Origin: Antennarius striatus
Taxonomy: Eukaryota > Chordata > Actinopteri > Lophiiformes > Antennariidae
Length of the DNA stretch: 64,000 nucleotides
Assembly: GCF_040054535.1 (NCBI RefSeq)
Contig: NC_090782.1
Span: 24,851,501-24,915,500 of the forward strand
Reading direction: 5' to 3'
Below the pieces are notes generated by a model. It was not told the DNA's origin. It did not search any database and saw only the letters and a list, made by a program, of their open reading frames with translations. Of the stretch, positions 14,541 through 24,854 are shown piece by piece; position 1 is the first letter of the stretch, and each line of letters opens with the position of its first letter. The position numbers and the translations under genes were made by a program.

Positions 14541-15360
14541 CTTCTTCGGATTTACCCTTCAGGGGTCGCCACAGCGAATTAATTGCCTCCAGCTAACCAT
14601 GTCTTCTCATCCTCTTCTCTCACACCAACTACCTTCATGTCCTCTTTCACTACATCCATAAACCTCCTCTTTGGTCTTCCTCTAGGCCTCCTGCCTGGCA
14701 GTTCAACACTCAGCATCCTTCTACCAATATATTCACTAAATCCATTAACAGTAACAATTCAAAAACCACTTTTGTCACCTGAAAATAAAGTTACATTGCT
14801 ATTGACTATTATTGTTGATTGATTTTTCTTATTCTATAAAAAGCATAAGGGATGCCCTCCATCAGATAAAAATGGCCTCTATAGCAGCAGTTTTACTTCA
14901 TTGTAGCAAGATTTAATTTGACCGGTTTATCTGTATTAGCATGATGATACCAACAATCTTGTATGATTTATTTCCTCTTTCCTTTTGGAGAGGTAGAATA
15001 GTTCATTAGGAATAAGCTGTTAAATTTTAACGGTATATTTTCAGAAGTTTCTTCTCAAGGAGTGCTGTAATCATAAAACCCAGGTGGTTGTGAATTCCAG
15101 ATTATAGGTTGGAAAAACTGAGGTCTTGTCACTTGAAAACAGAAATGAAGATACTTTGGTGTCAAAGGGAATGAAAAACATGACTTACTCAAGACTTCCT
15201 ACTCACCTGAAGTCCAGGTTGGATCCCATTTCCACCAAAACCATCCAGGTTTTGGTTCCTGTTCAAAACTGGTTCAACTCAGGAACCTCTTTAGGACCAG
15301 CTTGGGTTCCAAAGCACCACGCCATGTACATGATCAACTGACTGAACTATTCAGTTTTCA
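14390..15360. repeat. Segmental duplication, partner of 21450-23170
   Basis: Shared runs include TGCTGCTTGTGTT, AAAAGCATAAG followed by GATGCCCTC, GCAGCAGTTTTACTTCATT, AACCCAGGTGGTTGTGAA, GAAAAACTGAGG/GGAAAACTGAGG, CTTCCTACTCACCTGA and GATCAACTGACTGAAC-type text. The partner is longer because two MITEs (21901-22253 and 22256-22850) sit inside it. This copy instead carries a LINE piece at 14541-14737. The block lies upstream of a Ly6 gene in both places. Confidence 0.75.
14541..14737 (-). mobile_element. RTE-like LINE, C-terminal fragment
   Basis: Read on the minus strand it encodes SEYIGRRMLSVELPGRRPRG, then RPKRRFMDVVKEDMKVVGVR and EEDEKTWLAGGN, followed by the 3' UTR text TTCGCTGTGGCGACCCCTGA. 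This is the tail of the same reverse transcriptase family as 5931-6035. Only the last 65 or so codons remain, broken at the end. Confidence 0.75.
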
Positions 15361-15774
15361 ATCATTTTCACCCTCTTCATAGGTGGAATTTTTACGACAG
15401 GGTAAAAAAATAAAATAAAATAAAAAACTGTTGCATTACCAAATCATTTGACTAACTGCCACATGATAAATTGTTATGTTAATAAATATCATTATACACA
15501 AGAGACGTGTCACATTTACAGGGCTTCATTTGGATGATGAATCCACATGAACAGTGATCCCTACTGACAGCAGATGTCACCCAAGACAATTGAATGAGGC
15601 TTCAGGAGCGAACCACTATATGACACACGGTTCAAAAACGGTCTAAAAGCCTGTATCTAAAGATGTATAGTACGGGAACAGGGTGGGATAACCATGGGAC
15701 TTACTGAATATAAATCGGGGACTTTTTGAGGAATATTTCGTGTCAACCTTAAGAACGTTTGACAGGGATTGTCT

Positions 15775-15877
15775 CATGTACTGCACTGTAATACAGTTGG
15801 GCAACAAATGATCTCAAATTGTTTAAGAAAATCATAGGTGGTGGATGAGCTGGGACTATTGATAAAAAAATGACAAG
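15775..15877. repeat. Left edge of Ly6 duplication unit C
   Basis: TTGGGCAACAA, then GGTGGATGAGCTGGGACT and ATTGATAAAAAAATGACAA, match 9140-9230. This marks the leftmost sequence shared between units B and C. Confidence 0.55.
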
Positions 15878-16196
15878 ACACTCGCGATTTCACCACATCG
15901 CGGATTTTTCGTCGGCAGTCACGTGATACCGTACGCGCATTCTATAGGCTGACTGCATCCAGAAGTGGGCGAGTTGAGGCTCGACTGCTTGCTGCTGCAC
16001 TGTGTGTCACTGTCTTACTGATATTAAACCACCTTATATCTGTATTACTTTTTGTCCACACTCTAGTAGACTGTTTAAAACAATTTGGAATTAAGGAAAA
16101 GTGTTTCTTTAATACACTGATGCTGTCAGCCAATAGCATATCTGCGATGTAATGAAGTCGCGCATCTTGAAGCGCGAATAAGCAAGGGATTACTAT
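15878..16196. mobile_element. pogo/Tigger-like MITE, 5'-truncated
   Basis: Related to 3175-3497: GATTTCACCACATCGCGGAT, GTCACGTGATACCGTACGCG, then AGCAAGGGATTACTATA at the right end. The left inverted repeat is clipped to CTCGCG. No transposase is present. Confidence 0.65.
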
Positions 16197-16587
16197 ATCT
16201 GTAAATGATGAAAGGTTACATCTGGATTAAGATCATATTTCATGTATTAACTCACAAATGGCTGTAGATAAACATGATTCAAAAGTCTTGGCACAAATTT
16301 TAAGTGTTCATCGTGTTGCATCAGTCAGATTCCAGCCAAGCCACATCGTCACGGTGATGATCGACTGCTAATGAAGTATTCTAACATTTTCTCTGATGGA
16401 GTTTGAAACACATCTTCTGGTTCTGCAGGTTTTGAGGTGGTGACCTTGGCAGAGTGATGCATGTTCTGAATGCTGGCTGGTTTTAAATACGTCATTACAA
16501 ACACACAAACAACCCCTGACTGATTATTGTTAAAGTGTGATAATAGTGGATACATATGAGGACCTGCTGGTGAGGTTCCTTCTTGTT

Positions 16588-17348
16588 CTAGAAGAGATGA
16601 AAGAGTCCCAGTAGCAGAGGGATCAAACCCAGAGTCATTGAACAAGCATCCCTGATGGTTGGAGCCATATTGCACAGACAGGAGTCACAACAGGTTGTAT
16701 CGTTGCCAAACAACAAGACCATGTTGGAAGGAGTCTGGTTCATATTGCTTGGACACAAGTTGTTAGACACACAGCCGAAGACTGGATTGGATGCTGTAAA
16801 TAAAAAATCAATGTTACTCAACAAACTACTGTTGATCTCAAGCCAAAATTCATAATTATAATTTCGGGAACACATAAATATAGAACATGAAAGGATAATG
16901 CAGTATAAATATGAAATAAAAATGTGTACTCCTACAAAGAGCCTGGTGATGTGTTACATTTTTATGTTAAAGTTAGTGAGCGTCAGTATGAGTATGAGTT
17001 AGAGAGATAGTGACAACAAGAGACAGAAGACAGACCTCTGGTCACGTTGAGAGCCGGAAGTAGGCTTTTCATTATAACTTAATTTTTCTACAGTAATCAT
17101 GGAACAACTTTTTTATAGCCGCAAGAGGGCTAAAAACCGTGCTATTTTGTACACATTTTTATGTGTACAAAGTATCTATTCTCAATTAGTTACGATTTCT
17201 TTTCAGCTCTTCATTCTTAAATTCTGTTTTTGGAGCAGCACAACTATAACAAAAAGCAATTGCCCCCCTCACAATCAATAAAGCATGTATCAATATACTG
17301 TAGCACTTCACTCATACTCAGAAGCAACTGTAAATAGAAAAACGTGAC

Positions 17349-17421
<73 letters not shown>

Positions 17422-18634
17422 TGTTACAGGCAGGTGCAGGGACACACATCGTCAGGCTACACAGACACAGCAGAGCTAACTCGTTAGCCAAATACTAACT
17501 GACTTTAACAGCTTGGGAGGTGCGTTCAACATCTAGCTCTCAGCCAGGTCTCTGCCACACACTGCTACCTTAGACTGAACACAAACTTCACCTGATGCCC
17601 TTATCTGGGAAGAGGGAGGCATTATCGCAGACGGGTTAGGGATATGTCAATCACTCTGTCAATCATTCTCGCCATTACATCACGACGGGCGCTGATCTGA
17701 AAGGAATCATTTTATGCAATTTCCTTTTTTTCTGTCGATACAGGAAGCATTGTTTTCCAAATTCTAGGAGTTGGTAGAGATAAGGAGGACCCCTTTAATA
17801 TGATTGTCATCTGGTTGAAGGACGCTGGTAAAGCCAGTCTATGAAACAATCACTTCAGATACTAATGTTATGGAATGGAATGAGAGCAATACAGTTTTCA
17901 TGTAGAACTTGTTATCGTCTCATAAAGTCTCACCGGATCCTCGAAGGCAGCGGTCTTCTATTCCCCTACACTGGACTCGACTCGTACAATTAGCATCAAG
18001 ACAACATGTCAGGCTGTTAGCTGCCTGAATCACAGGAACTGAAACAGAAAGTCATTTGTCTGAGGAACATAGAACACTAAAAATGAACTATTTCTACTCA
18101 TCCATACTCACCAGAAAAACCTCCAGAGTTGCAGCTATTTGTTTCACAACAATCAAGATTTAGACATGAACTCATATTACCACTGCTGAATGAAAAATTA
18201 TGGAAGCCTGGGGTTTGACATAGGATGGACAAGTCACATCCCCTCACGTTTGTCACTGTTGTGTTCGTACCTACAGTGTCTATAAAACCAAAATAGAGTT
18301 AGATGCTGCTGATGGAAAGAAGACAAACATGCAGAATTCACAGAACAGTTGTGATAAAGAAATACTGACTTTTAAAGGAGGCTGTGAAACACATCGTCTC
18401 TGAAGAACAGTTTATTGTTTGTGCGGTAGAACAATCAATACTATTGCAGGCTAGACACTGACGAGCTCCAACTGCAGCAAAGAGACAACATGACTGACAA
18501 TCAGCTGATGGATACAGGTTACTGATAATCAACTGATCAATACTGGTGAATGAATCAGGCTTCAAAGATGAGTTACAGTTACCTGAGCCGGAGAGAGTCC
18601 AGGCGAGAGCCAGAGAAAAGATCAGCTTCATCAT
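16588..18634 (-). CDS. Two-domain Ly6/uPAR-like GPI-anchored protein without stalk, copy C
   Basis: Five exons on the minus strand: 18583-18634, 18370-18471, 18112-18279, 17934-18038 and 16588-16793. They sum to 633 nt, 210 codons plus stop, in frame throughout. The first four exons have the same lengths as in copies A and B. The protein has a signal peptide (MMKLIFSLALAWTLSGS), a first Ly6 domain (RQCLACNSIDC ... DCCETNSCNS), a second (LTCCLDANC ... TTCCDSCLCN), and then passes almost directly into a hydrophobic GPI-type tail (MTLGLIPLLLGLFHLF). The Thr/Pro repeat is absent, and exon 5 uses an acceptor about 12 codons further into the domain than in A and B. This is the most diverged copy in domain 1. 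Surface location is inferred from the tail; ligand unknown. Confidence 0.85.
17351..17420. repeat. (GT)n microsatellite
   Basis: About 35 GT units in intron 4 of Ly6 copy C. The same intron of copy A holds the GT tract at 6314-6416. Confidence 0.95.
17440..17815. other. Intron 4 insert of Ly6 copy C, unclassified repeat
   Basis: The stretch from ACACACATCGTCAGGCTACA to AAGGAGGACCCCTTTAATATG is absent from the other two copies. Its right end resembles short non-autonomous fish DNA transposons that begin with GGACCCAT-type text (compare 4029-4045). I cannot name the family or find a target duplication. Confidence 0.35.
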
Positions 18635-19124
18635 GATGAAGAGGAAACAACTGGAGATAGAGAGACTTGATCTCTCCTGTACTTTAATGTCCGGGTGTTG
18701 AGAACAGATTAATACCTGGACGCTGGAGGCGTTCCTCGTTTGTCCAATCATAACCTGAAGTCATATCACAAACATATCTATTTTTTAAACGATGGCTGTT
18801 TACCTTTGCTGAACCTGTTCAAAATGATTATATGATGATGGTTATATTTGTTTGGTGTTCTCTCTATTTTAAAACCATTTCAGAAACATTTTTGTTGTTT
18901 TTCTATACATCTAATTTTAACAACATCTTAAAAATGAAAAATTATTAAGTTGTCTTATGGAACATTTATGGAAGATCTTTAGGGTAACACTGGAGCAAAA
19001 TCATAGAATTTCCATTGTTTCCTCAATTAATCTTGATTCTTGGGGGTTTCTTTGCTTCCTTCACTTGTTCTTTCTTTAACTCTTCATTTAAATAAGATGA
19101 GAATGGCTAAATGAAGCTCTAGAT

Positions 19125-19420
19125 GTCAAACTTCAGCACGATACAGACCCAGGTGTGTTGACACACTCCCAGGTACACTCCCAAACAATGACAACACAAA
19201 ATATTTTGTTTCACTGACTAAGTCCACATCCATCCTTTTTTGCTGAGCACTGCCCTGCATCCCTCTTGGCTTGAATTACTGATCCTGGAATTAGATCTGT
19301 AAACAAAAGCCTTGGTAACTGCCACCGAAAGTTGCTCAGGTGAAAAATCCTTAAACCACTTCATGCAACAAACTCGCTCATTTTGTTTGAGTTCACTTGG
19401 TCCATCAATCCTACTCTAGT
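19125..19420. repeat. Duplicated 5' flank of the Ly6 unit (copy C)
   Basis: Third copy of the block at 7680-7912 and 13560-13830. Just beyond it, 19427-19470 holds three to four units of a 12-base repeat, GATGTGGACATG, which is single-copy in unit B at about 13868. Confidence 0.65.
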
Positions 19421-19907
19421 GTAATGGATGTGGACATGGATGTGGACATGGATGTGGACATGGACATGTCTGCTTGCCTTTGAATCTGCCAGGAAAGGCA
19501 GACAGGCTTAAATTGGAAATATTGATAATACACCATTAAGTAATTTATTGTTTTGAATTTAATATTGAAATACAATATTGTCATGTTGTCACTGTTAGGG
19601 TTTTACTCTGGAGAAAACCCTCTTCAGTTCTTTAAGCTCGGTTGAGAGGTGTCATCATCATCTTCAATGATGAGACAAGTTGTATTCCAAAAAGGGTTTA
19701 CTGAAGAAGTTCAGCAATAGAAAGTTGGTGAGGATGACCTCACCTAACTCAGGCCTAACTCAGCCTCGCGTGAATCAGTTATCTGTGTATGGTGTGTGCT
19801 GTACTTTTGTGATTAGACAATTATGTGGTAGACAAGGACTAAGTGTTGTGCTAAGCAGATGCGTTTTCTGGTTATTTTCATGGTTAAATGGAAATTCCCA
19901 ACACAAC

Positions 19908-20125
19908 CCACAGCAAGAAGGTTACAGGTTACAGTCCTTTTTTGGGGGAGTATGTATGTTCTCCCCGTGTCGGTATGGGTGGTTTATCGTTCTCTGACTT
20001 TCTCTCACCTCCAATAAACAAACAATTAAGGTGAATTGATCACTCCGTATTGACCGTAGGTGTGAGTGTTTGTTTGTCCTTCATGTAACTTCACGATGCG
20101 CTTATGACGCATCCGGAGTGTACCC
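19908..20125 (+). repeat. tRNA-derived SINE, internal and 3' part
   Basis: CAGCAAGAAGGTTACAGGTTACAGTCC (degenerate B box), ATGTTCTCCCCGTGTC, then AATTAAGGTGAATTGATCA, GGTGTGAGTGTTTG and GTGTACCCGG follow the order of the common fish SINE family. The A-box half is missing. Confidence 0.6.
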
Positions 20126-20780
20126 GGATATATGTATTGTATTATCATCTATTGTATTTCATTGTACTATGCTGTACTGTTGGGTATTGTTTTGTACTGT
20201 ACTACATTATAATGTATAACACTGTATTGTACTGCATTTCAATGTTTTATACTGTAATGCATTGTACTGTATTGTACTATATTTTACTGTGCTGTATAGT
20301 AATGTGTTATATTGTACTGTACTGTAATGTATTGTTTTCTTGAATATAGTATTATACTACATTGTAATGTGTTATACCATACCATGTATGCCCATCGGAG
20401 TTGGCAGCAGGGGATTTATGGGTTGCATCAGAAGATGTATTTAAGAACATACTGTGTTGTACTGTACTGTAATTTAAAACACTAATGTACTGTATTGTGA
20501 TTATTACAGTGTAATGTATTACGTTTTGTACTGTAATGTACTGTATTAAACTAATTTTATTGATCTTGTAATGCATTGTAATGTATTATACTGTACTGTA
20601 TTCAATGTATAATACTGTATTGTAATCTAATACTCTAATGTAATGTAGTGTACTGTATTGTAAAGTACTTTATTATATTATATTGTACTGTACCATATTT
20701 TAATGTATTATGCATTGTTATTGCTATTAGTTATATTAGTTGCATATAGTATAATAGTATACTATAATAGTATATAGTAT
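20126..20780. repeat. Degenerate TGTAC/TGTAT/TAATG low-complexity tract
   Basis: About 600 bases built from imperfect five-base steps such as TGTAC, TGTAT and TAATG. It is interrupted by about 80 bases of unique sequence (about 20376-20455). The long Tyr/Cys/Leu-rich open frames on both strands come from this periodicity and are not genes. Confidence 0.8.
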
Positions 20781-20782
20781 AA

Positions 20783-20865
20783 TTCATTCATCGTCTACCG
20801 CTTGTTCAACTAATGGCGGATCGCGGGGATTATTGGAGCCTAACCCAGCTGATTTGCAGGTTATT
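20783..20865 (-). repeat. Fish repeat tail (SINE/LINE 3' end) in reverse orientation
   Basis: ATTCATCGTCTACCGCTTGT, then GGCGGATCGCGGGGATTATTGGAGCC and AACCCAGCTGA, are the familiar tail that closes the fish SINE family. A related piece in the other orientation is in desmoplakin intron 16. Confidence 0.5.
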
Positions 20866-20889
20866 TAAACTTTAGTTGTTCATTTAGAG

Positions 20890-21420
20890 CGGCTGTCTCT
20901 AAGTTTTTTACACCACGGACCAGTTTAGACATATTTTCAGACAATATTTTCAAGGACTGTCCTTTAAGGTGTGGATAAATACAACATAATTAAATAATAC
21001 AACCAGCATAAAAACTGGTATTTTGCAGCTTTCTTGTCTTCCTTTCTTTCTTTCTTTAGGTTTTTCTGTCTCCTCACTTGCTCCATCAACATGCACAAAG
21101 AAACTTACCAAAGACGTTTGGTTTTTGTTTGTTTGGCTTGGAAGTTTCACTTCAGGGGTAATGCAATCTGTGTTAGCGGCTGGAGCAGCCCTGATAAGAA
21201 TGTAGTCATGTGACTGAGGCAAGCATCTTGACAAGCCGAAAGACTGACTCATACACATATGTGAAGGAGACAATCCACTCATTTTACACAAAACATTGTT
21301 TAGAATATCATCAGAAATAAAACAGAAATAATGTAAATTCTGTATTTGTTCTGTGTGGCCCAGTACCGACTGACCCACGGACCAGTACTGGTCAACAATC
21401 GAGGGGTTGGGGATCACAGC
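20890..21420 (-). mobile_element. hAT-like non-autonomous element with probable target-site duplication
   Basis: About 530 bases flanked by TTTAGAG at 20883-20889 and 21421-21427, a fair 7-8 bp target duplication. On the minus strand it runs from GCTGTGATCCCCAACCCCTCG to CTGGTCCGTGGTGTAAAAAA, the ends of the hAT-like family seen at 150-545 and 4911-4985. A degenerate open frame inside (20950-21417) is only transposon text. Fragments of the same element lie at 34830-34956. Confidence 0.65.
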
Positions 21421-21900
21421 TTTAGAGGATGTAAAATCTCCCTTTCATAATTTATGTATACCAAGTTCAAGCTTATATGACATGTTTTCTTTGTTTGGCA
21501 AAAAAGAAATACGCTTAATATTTTACTAAATAAGGGAACTATACGAATAGGCAACATTTCATTTTAATTTTGCTGCTTGTGTTTTTAAAATTTCTAATGT
21601 TAACGTCCACAGAAGTTCATTGACAGTCAAAAAAACTACTTTGTCACATGAAAATAAAGATACATAGCTTTTGACTCTTCTCATTCTCTAAAAAGCATAA
21701 GTGATGCCCTCTACTGGATAAAAATGGCTACAGCAGCAGTTTTACTTCATTATACTAGTAGCAAGATTTAATTTCACCAGATTGTCTGCGTTAGCATGAT
21801 GATCCCTCAAGCTATCAACAATCTTTTATGATTTATTTTCTCTTTCTTAATGGAGAGGTAGAGTAGTTCACAAGGGATAGGCAGCTAGATTTTAACAATG

Positions 21901-22253
21901 TAAAGTACGCCCTCGTTACTCGCGTTTAACCAGGAACCACACGCGAATAACGAATTCCGTAATATAGCGACAAACTATTTATCTTGTTATTTAAGATAAT
22001 TTAAACGATTATGAACCCTCCCCATACTGATATTAAACCACCTTCTATGTGTACTACCTTTTCCCCACACTCTTACTGACTGTTTAAAGCACTTCTGTGC
22101 CTCACGGAAGTCCGAGACTCACGGAACATAGCACACTTCTGGCTGCTGTCAGCCAATAGAATGCGAGTGCGGTATCACATGACTATCTACTAAAAATCCG
22201 TGATGAGGTGAAGTCGTGCGTGTTGTCGCGCAAATGCATGAGGGATTACTGTA
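21901..22253. mobile_element. pogo/Tigger-like MITE
   Basis: Left end TAAAGTACGCCCTCGTTACTC, right end GAGGGATTACTGTA. The inside has CCCTCCCCATACTGATATTA and TATCACATGACTATCTACTA, seen inverted or in parallel in the copies at 3175 and 15878. There is no transposase frame. It is adjacent to the next MITE with only two or three bases between. Confidence 0.7.
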
Positions 22254-22255
22254 TA

Positions 22256-22850
22256 TACCGTATTGCCCCGAATATAAGACGGTGTTTTCTGCATTGAAAT
22301 AAGATTGAAAAAGTGGGGGTTGTCTTACATTTGGTGTCTAGATATTGTACTCATTCACAACGCTAGATGGCGCCAGATATCTTTACAGCAAATGCTGAAC
22401 TTAACTCCCCAGGCAAAAGTGAAACCCTGTCTCGAAGAAGAAAAATAAAAATAGCGGTAGCACGAAGAAGAAAAATAAGAAATAGAAAGAAACAAGAAAG
22501 AAAAGAGGAAAATAAGAGAAAACAGAAAATGGAGAAACGTAGCGACAAAATGTTATTTACGTTTCAGAAACCAGAAGCCATTCATTTACAAATGTGATTG
22601 GCTTTAGTTTACATATTTAAATGTTCAGACATTAAGATGTGATACAGTTTTTGCATGATTTGAATGAGGCAAAATAACATGCTTTTTCTCTTCAACATAT
22701 TGTTATATTCATTTGTTTCAAATGTACTGTAATTATTTTCTGTATAAAAATTAAATTTGGTGTTCAAAAAGTCTTTTTTCAAACTTGAGTCTTGGAAAAG
22801 AGGGGGTCGTCCTAAAATCAGGGTTGTCTTATATTTGGGCAAATGCGGTA
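22256..22850. mobile_element. MITE with TACCGTATTGCCC inverted repeats
   Basis: Ends TACCGTATTGCCC and (reverse complement) TACCGCATTTGCCC, with TA flanks. Just inside the ends, AATATAAGAC and CTTATATTTGGG extend the inverted repeat. The Arg/Lys-rich 76-codon frame at 22367-22597 lies inside it and is composed of AGAAGAAAAATAA-type repeats, so it is not taken as a gene. Confidence 0.65.
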
Positions 22851-23199
22851 TATTCGAAAGTTTCTTCTCCAAAAATTCCGTAATAATAAAACCCAGGTGG
22901 TTGTGAACTCCAGGTTCTAGGTTGGGAAAACTGAGGCCTTTATGACTAAAAAACAGCAATGGGAAAACTTGATAGACAAAGGGAATGAAAACCATGACTT
23001 AGTCAGACTTCCTACTCACCTGATGTCCAGGTCGGATCCCACTTCCACCAAAATCATCCAGCTTTTGGTTCCTTTCTGCTGTCAGAACTAATTCAGACCA
23101 GGTTCAACTCAGGAACCTTTGAAGAACCAGCTTTGGTTCCCAACAGAACCATACGTGATTAACTGACTGAACTAATCTAACAAGTTAAATATAGAAACA

Positions 23200-23680
23200 T
23201 ACACATAGTAAACTTTTCAGTATTGCTTAACCCGCTACAACATGCTGTTTCCATTTAGCTTTAGCTTTCGTGCCTTAATTTCAAAGTTCTTTACAAAGCT
23301 GCACAAATACAGAACTGTGCTGTTCTGCCCAGAGATGGTTAACCAATGAATGACATGACGAAATACATTTATACAATAAACACCTGCTAACAAAAAAGAT
23401 GCTAGCTTGAAAACTACTACTTTTAAATGACAGCTGCTAGCTTAATTTATAGCATTTAAACACTCCTTAAACAAATTTAACACTAACACACTATCCCTGA
23501 CTAACTTCATACAAACTGACTTACATCGTGTTAACGTTTAAAATACATAATACTCACCGTAATGACGTTAAATTAAAATGTAACCAGCAGAGGCTCGTGG
23601 GAAATTGTGGAAATGGACGGAGATTCTTTCTTTTAGCATCTTTTTACCATTTAAGCATCAAATCCGACAAAACAGTTTTT
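23200..23680. other. Intergenic stretch with no recognised gene
   Basis: AT-rich; no exons or known repeats seen. Confidence 0.5.
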
Positions 23681-23684
23681 GCAA

Positions 23685-24110
23685 GATAACCCCGTGAAAA
23701 CACGCGTCGTTCCGGAAAAGTTAATAGTTCGTACTTACCTGAAGTTAGTTGGAAAAGCATAGGACAGAGTGCTGGTGGTAGTCCGGTTCCCACTTTAACG
23801 CGCGCGGGCAGCCATGACGCCTCGGGCCTCTAACCCTGACCTCCAGGGGACTGTCGCCCCCTGCTGGCTGGGAAGGGATGTCGCACGACACGACATGACT
23901 CCAATCTATTACGTTGGCGTTCAAAAGGACCAACAAAAGGATATAACGTTTAAGTTCAGGGCTTTTTCAAACTTCATTTATTCATTCGTTTATTTTTGCT
24001 CTAGTTAGTTTCCGTGTTTTAGTAATTTGGTTTTCCACCAGCTTCAATGAAATGCTAGAAATAAAACACCGACATCCACAGCGGCTGCAGGAAGATCCCT
24101 TAGAACCCAA
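23685..24110 (-). promoter_or_regulatory. Candidate upstream untranslated exon/promoter of the Ly6 unit
   Basis: A relatively GC-rich block containing, on the minus strand, TCCAACTAACTTCAGGTAAGTACG, a near-consensus 5' splice site. A diverged copy lies at 8505-8711, with further matches to about 9090. An acceptor-like TCTCTTTCTCCAG sits 17 bases upstream of the Ly6 start codon in copy A. A spliced leader exon is plausible but not proven. Confidence 0.3.
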
Positions 24111-24295
24111 GAATTTCTTGTTATTTATTGATCTACTGATTCACTTATTGGAGAATGAATAAATTCAATATCTATTAAATGGACGCGGAATTTTGCACCA
24201 ATATGTAAACTGTTAGTAGTTTAAAAAAATACCGAGTTCACTGTCTCTGCCTCCACGCATCATTAAAGACAAACATTTTTATTATTAGCCGTGTT

Positions 24296-24366
24296 ATTGT
24301 ATTATTATTATTATTGTTATTATTATTGTTGTTGTTGTTGTTGTTGTTGTTATTGTTGTTATTATT
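24296..24366. repeat. (ATT/GTT)n microsatellite
   Basis: Trinucleotide tract switching from ATT to GTT units upstream of bphl. Confidence 0.9.
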
Positions 24367-24854
24367 ATAAGCCGTGTTACTATAAACTGTGTTGCCAGGT
24401 CTGCCTGTTCTCATCCACTGCGGGTGAAGTCTCCAGAGCGTTATTCAAAAAAACTGATTACTAGTTTTCTCAAATCTACGCAGAGTCCGTTTTCCTAAGG
24501 AATTAATTACATTTTAATAGCTCTTCGGACACCGTTGACTGCAGCTAAATCAACCCATTCTTACCGGCACCATTTCCTGAATGAATCTCAGTCTGAGTTT
24601 TGGGGTAATTGTGTTACTTGGTGCCTTCTATCAATTTCATACCATCTGGTTAAGTATCATCGTTGCTCCAGTTTCTTCCAGGACCTGGTCGCGTCTTCTG
24701 GGCTCGTTTCCAGGACCTGGTTGCGTGTTTCTCTCTCGAGATCTGGCAACCCTGAGAGTGTTTCGTTGAACCGTGACGGGACCAGTTTGAGGCGCTGCCG
24801 TCCGGGTGTGAGCAGCGGCAGGGCTGGGGGGTCTGTCCGGAAGGATCCCGGGGA

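Larger units (their letters stand above)
21450..23170. repeat. Segmental duplication, partner of 14390-15360
   Basis: Aligns by eye with 14390-15360 on both sides of the MITE insertions. The pre-insertion sequence in the sister copy is TTTTAACGGTATATTTTCAG (about 15027), against TTTTAACAATG-MITEs-TATTCGAAAG here. Confidence 0.75.

Noticed and set aside
19570-19900. Sequence resembling a retroelement end upstream of a SINE piece
   Set aside because: No paired terminal repeat, primer-binding site or coding match could be seen, so no element is claimed.
20950-21417. 155-codon minus-strand frame
   Set aside because: It is internal text of a hAT-like element also seen at 150-545, and lacks BED or catalytic motifs.
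22367-22597. Arg/Lys-rich 76-codon open frame
   Set aside because: It lies entirely inside a MITE and consists of AGAAGAAAAATAA-type low-complexity sequence.
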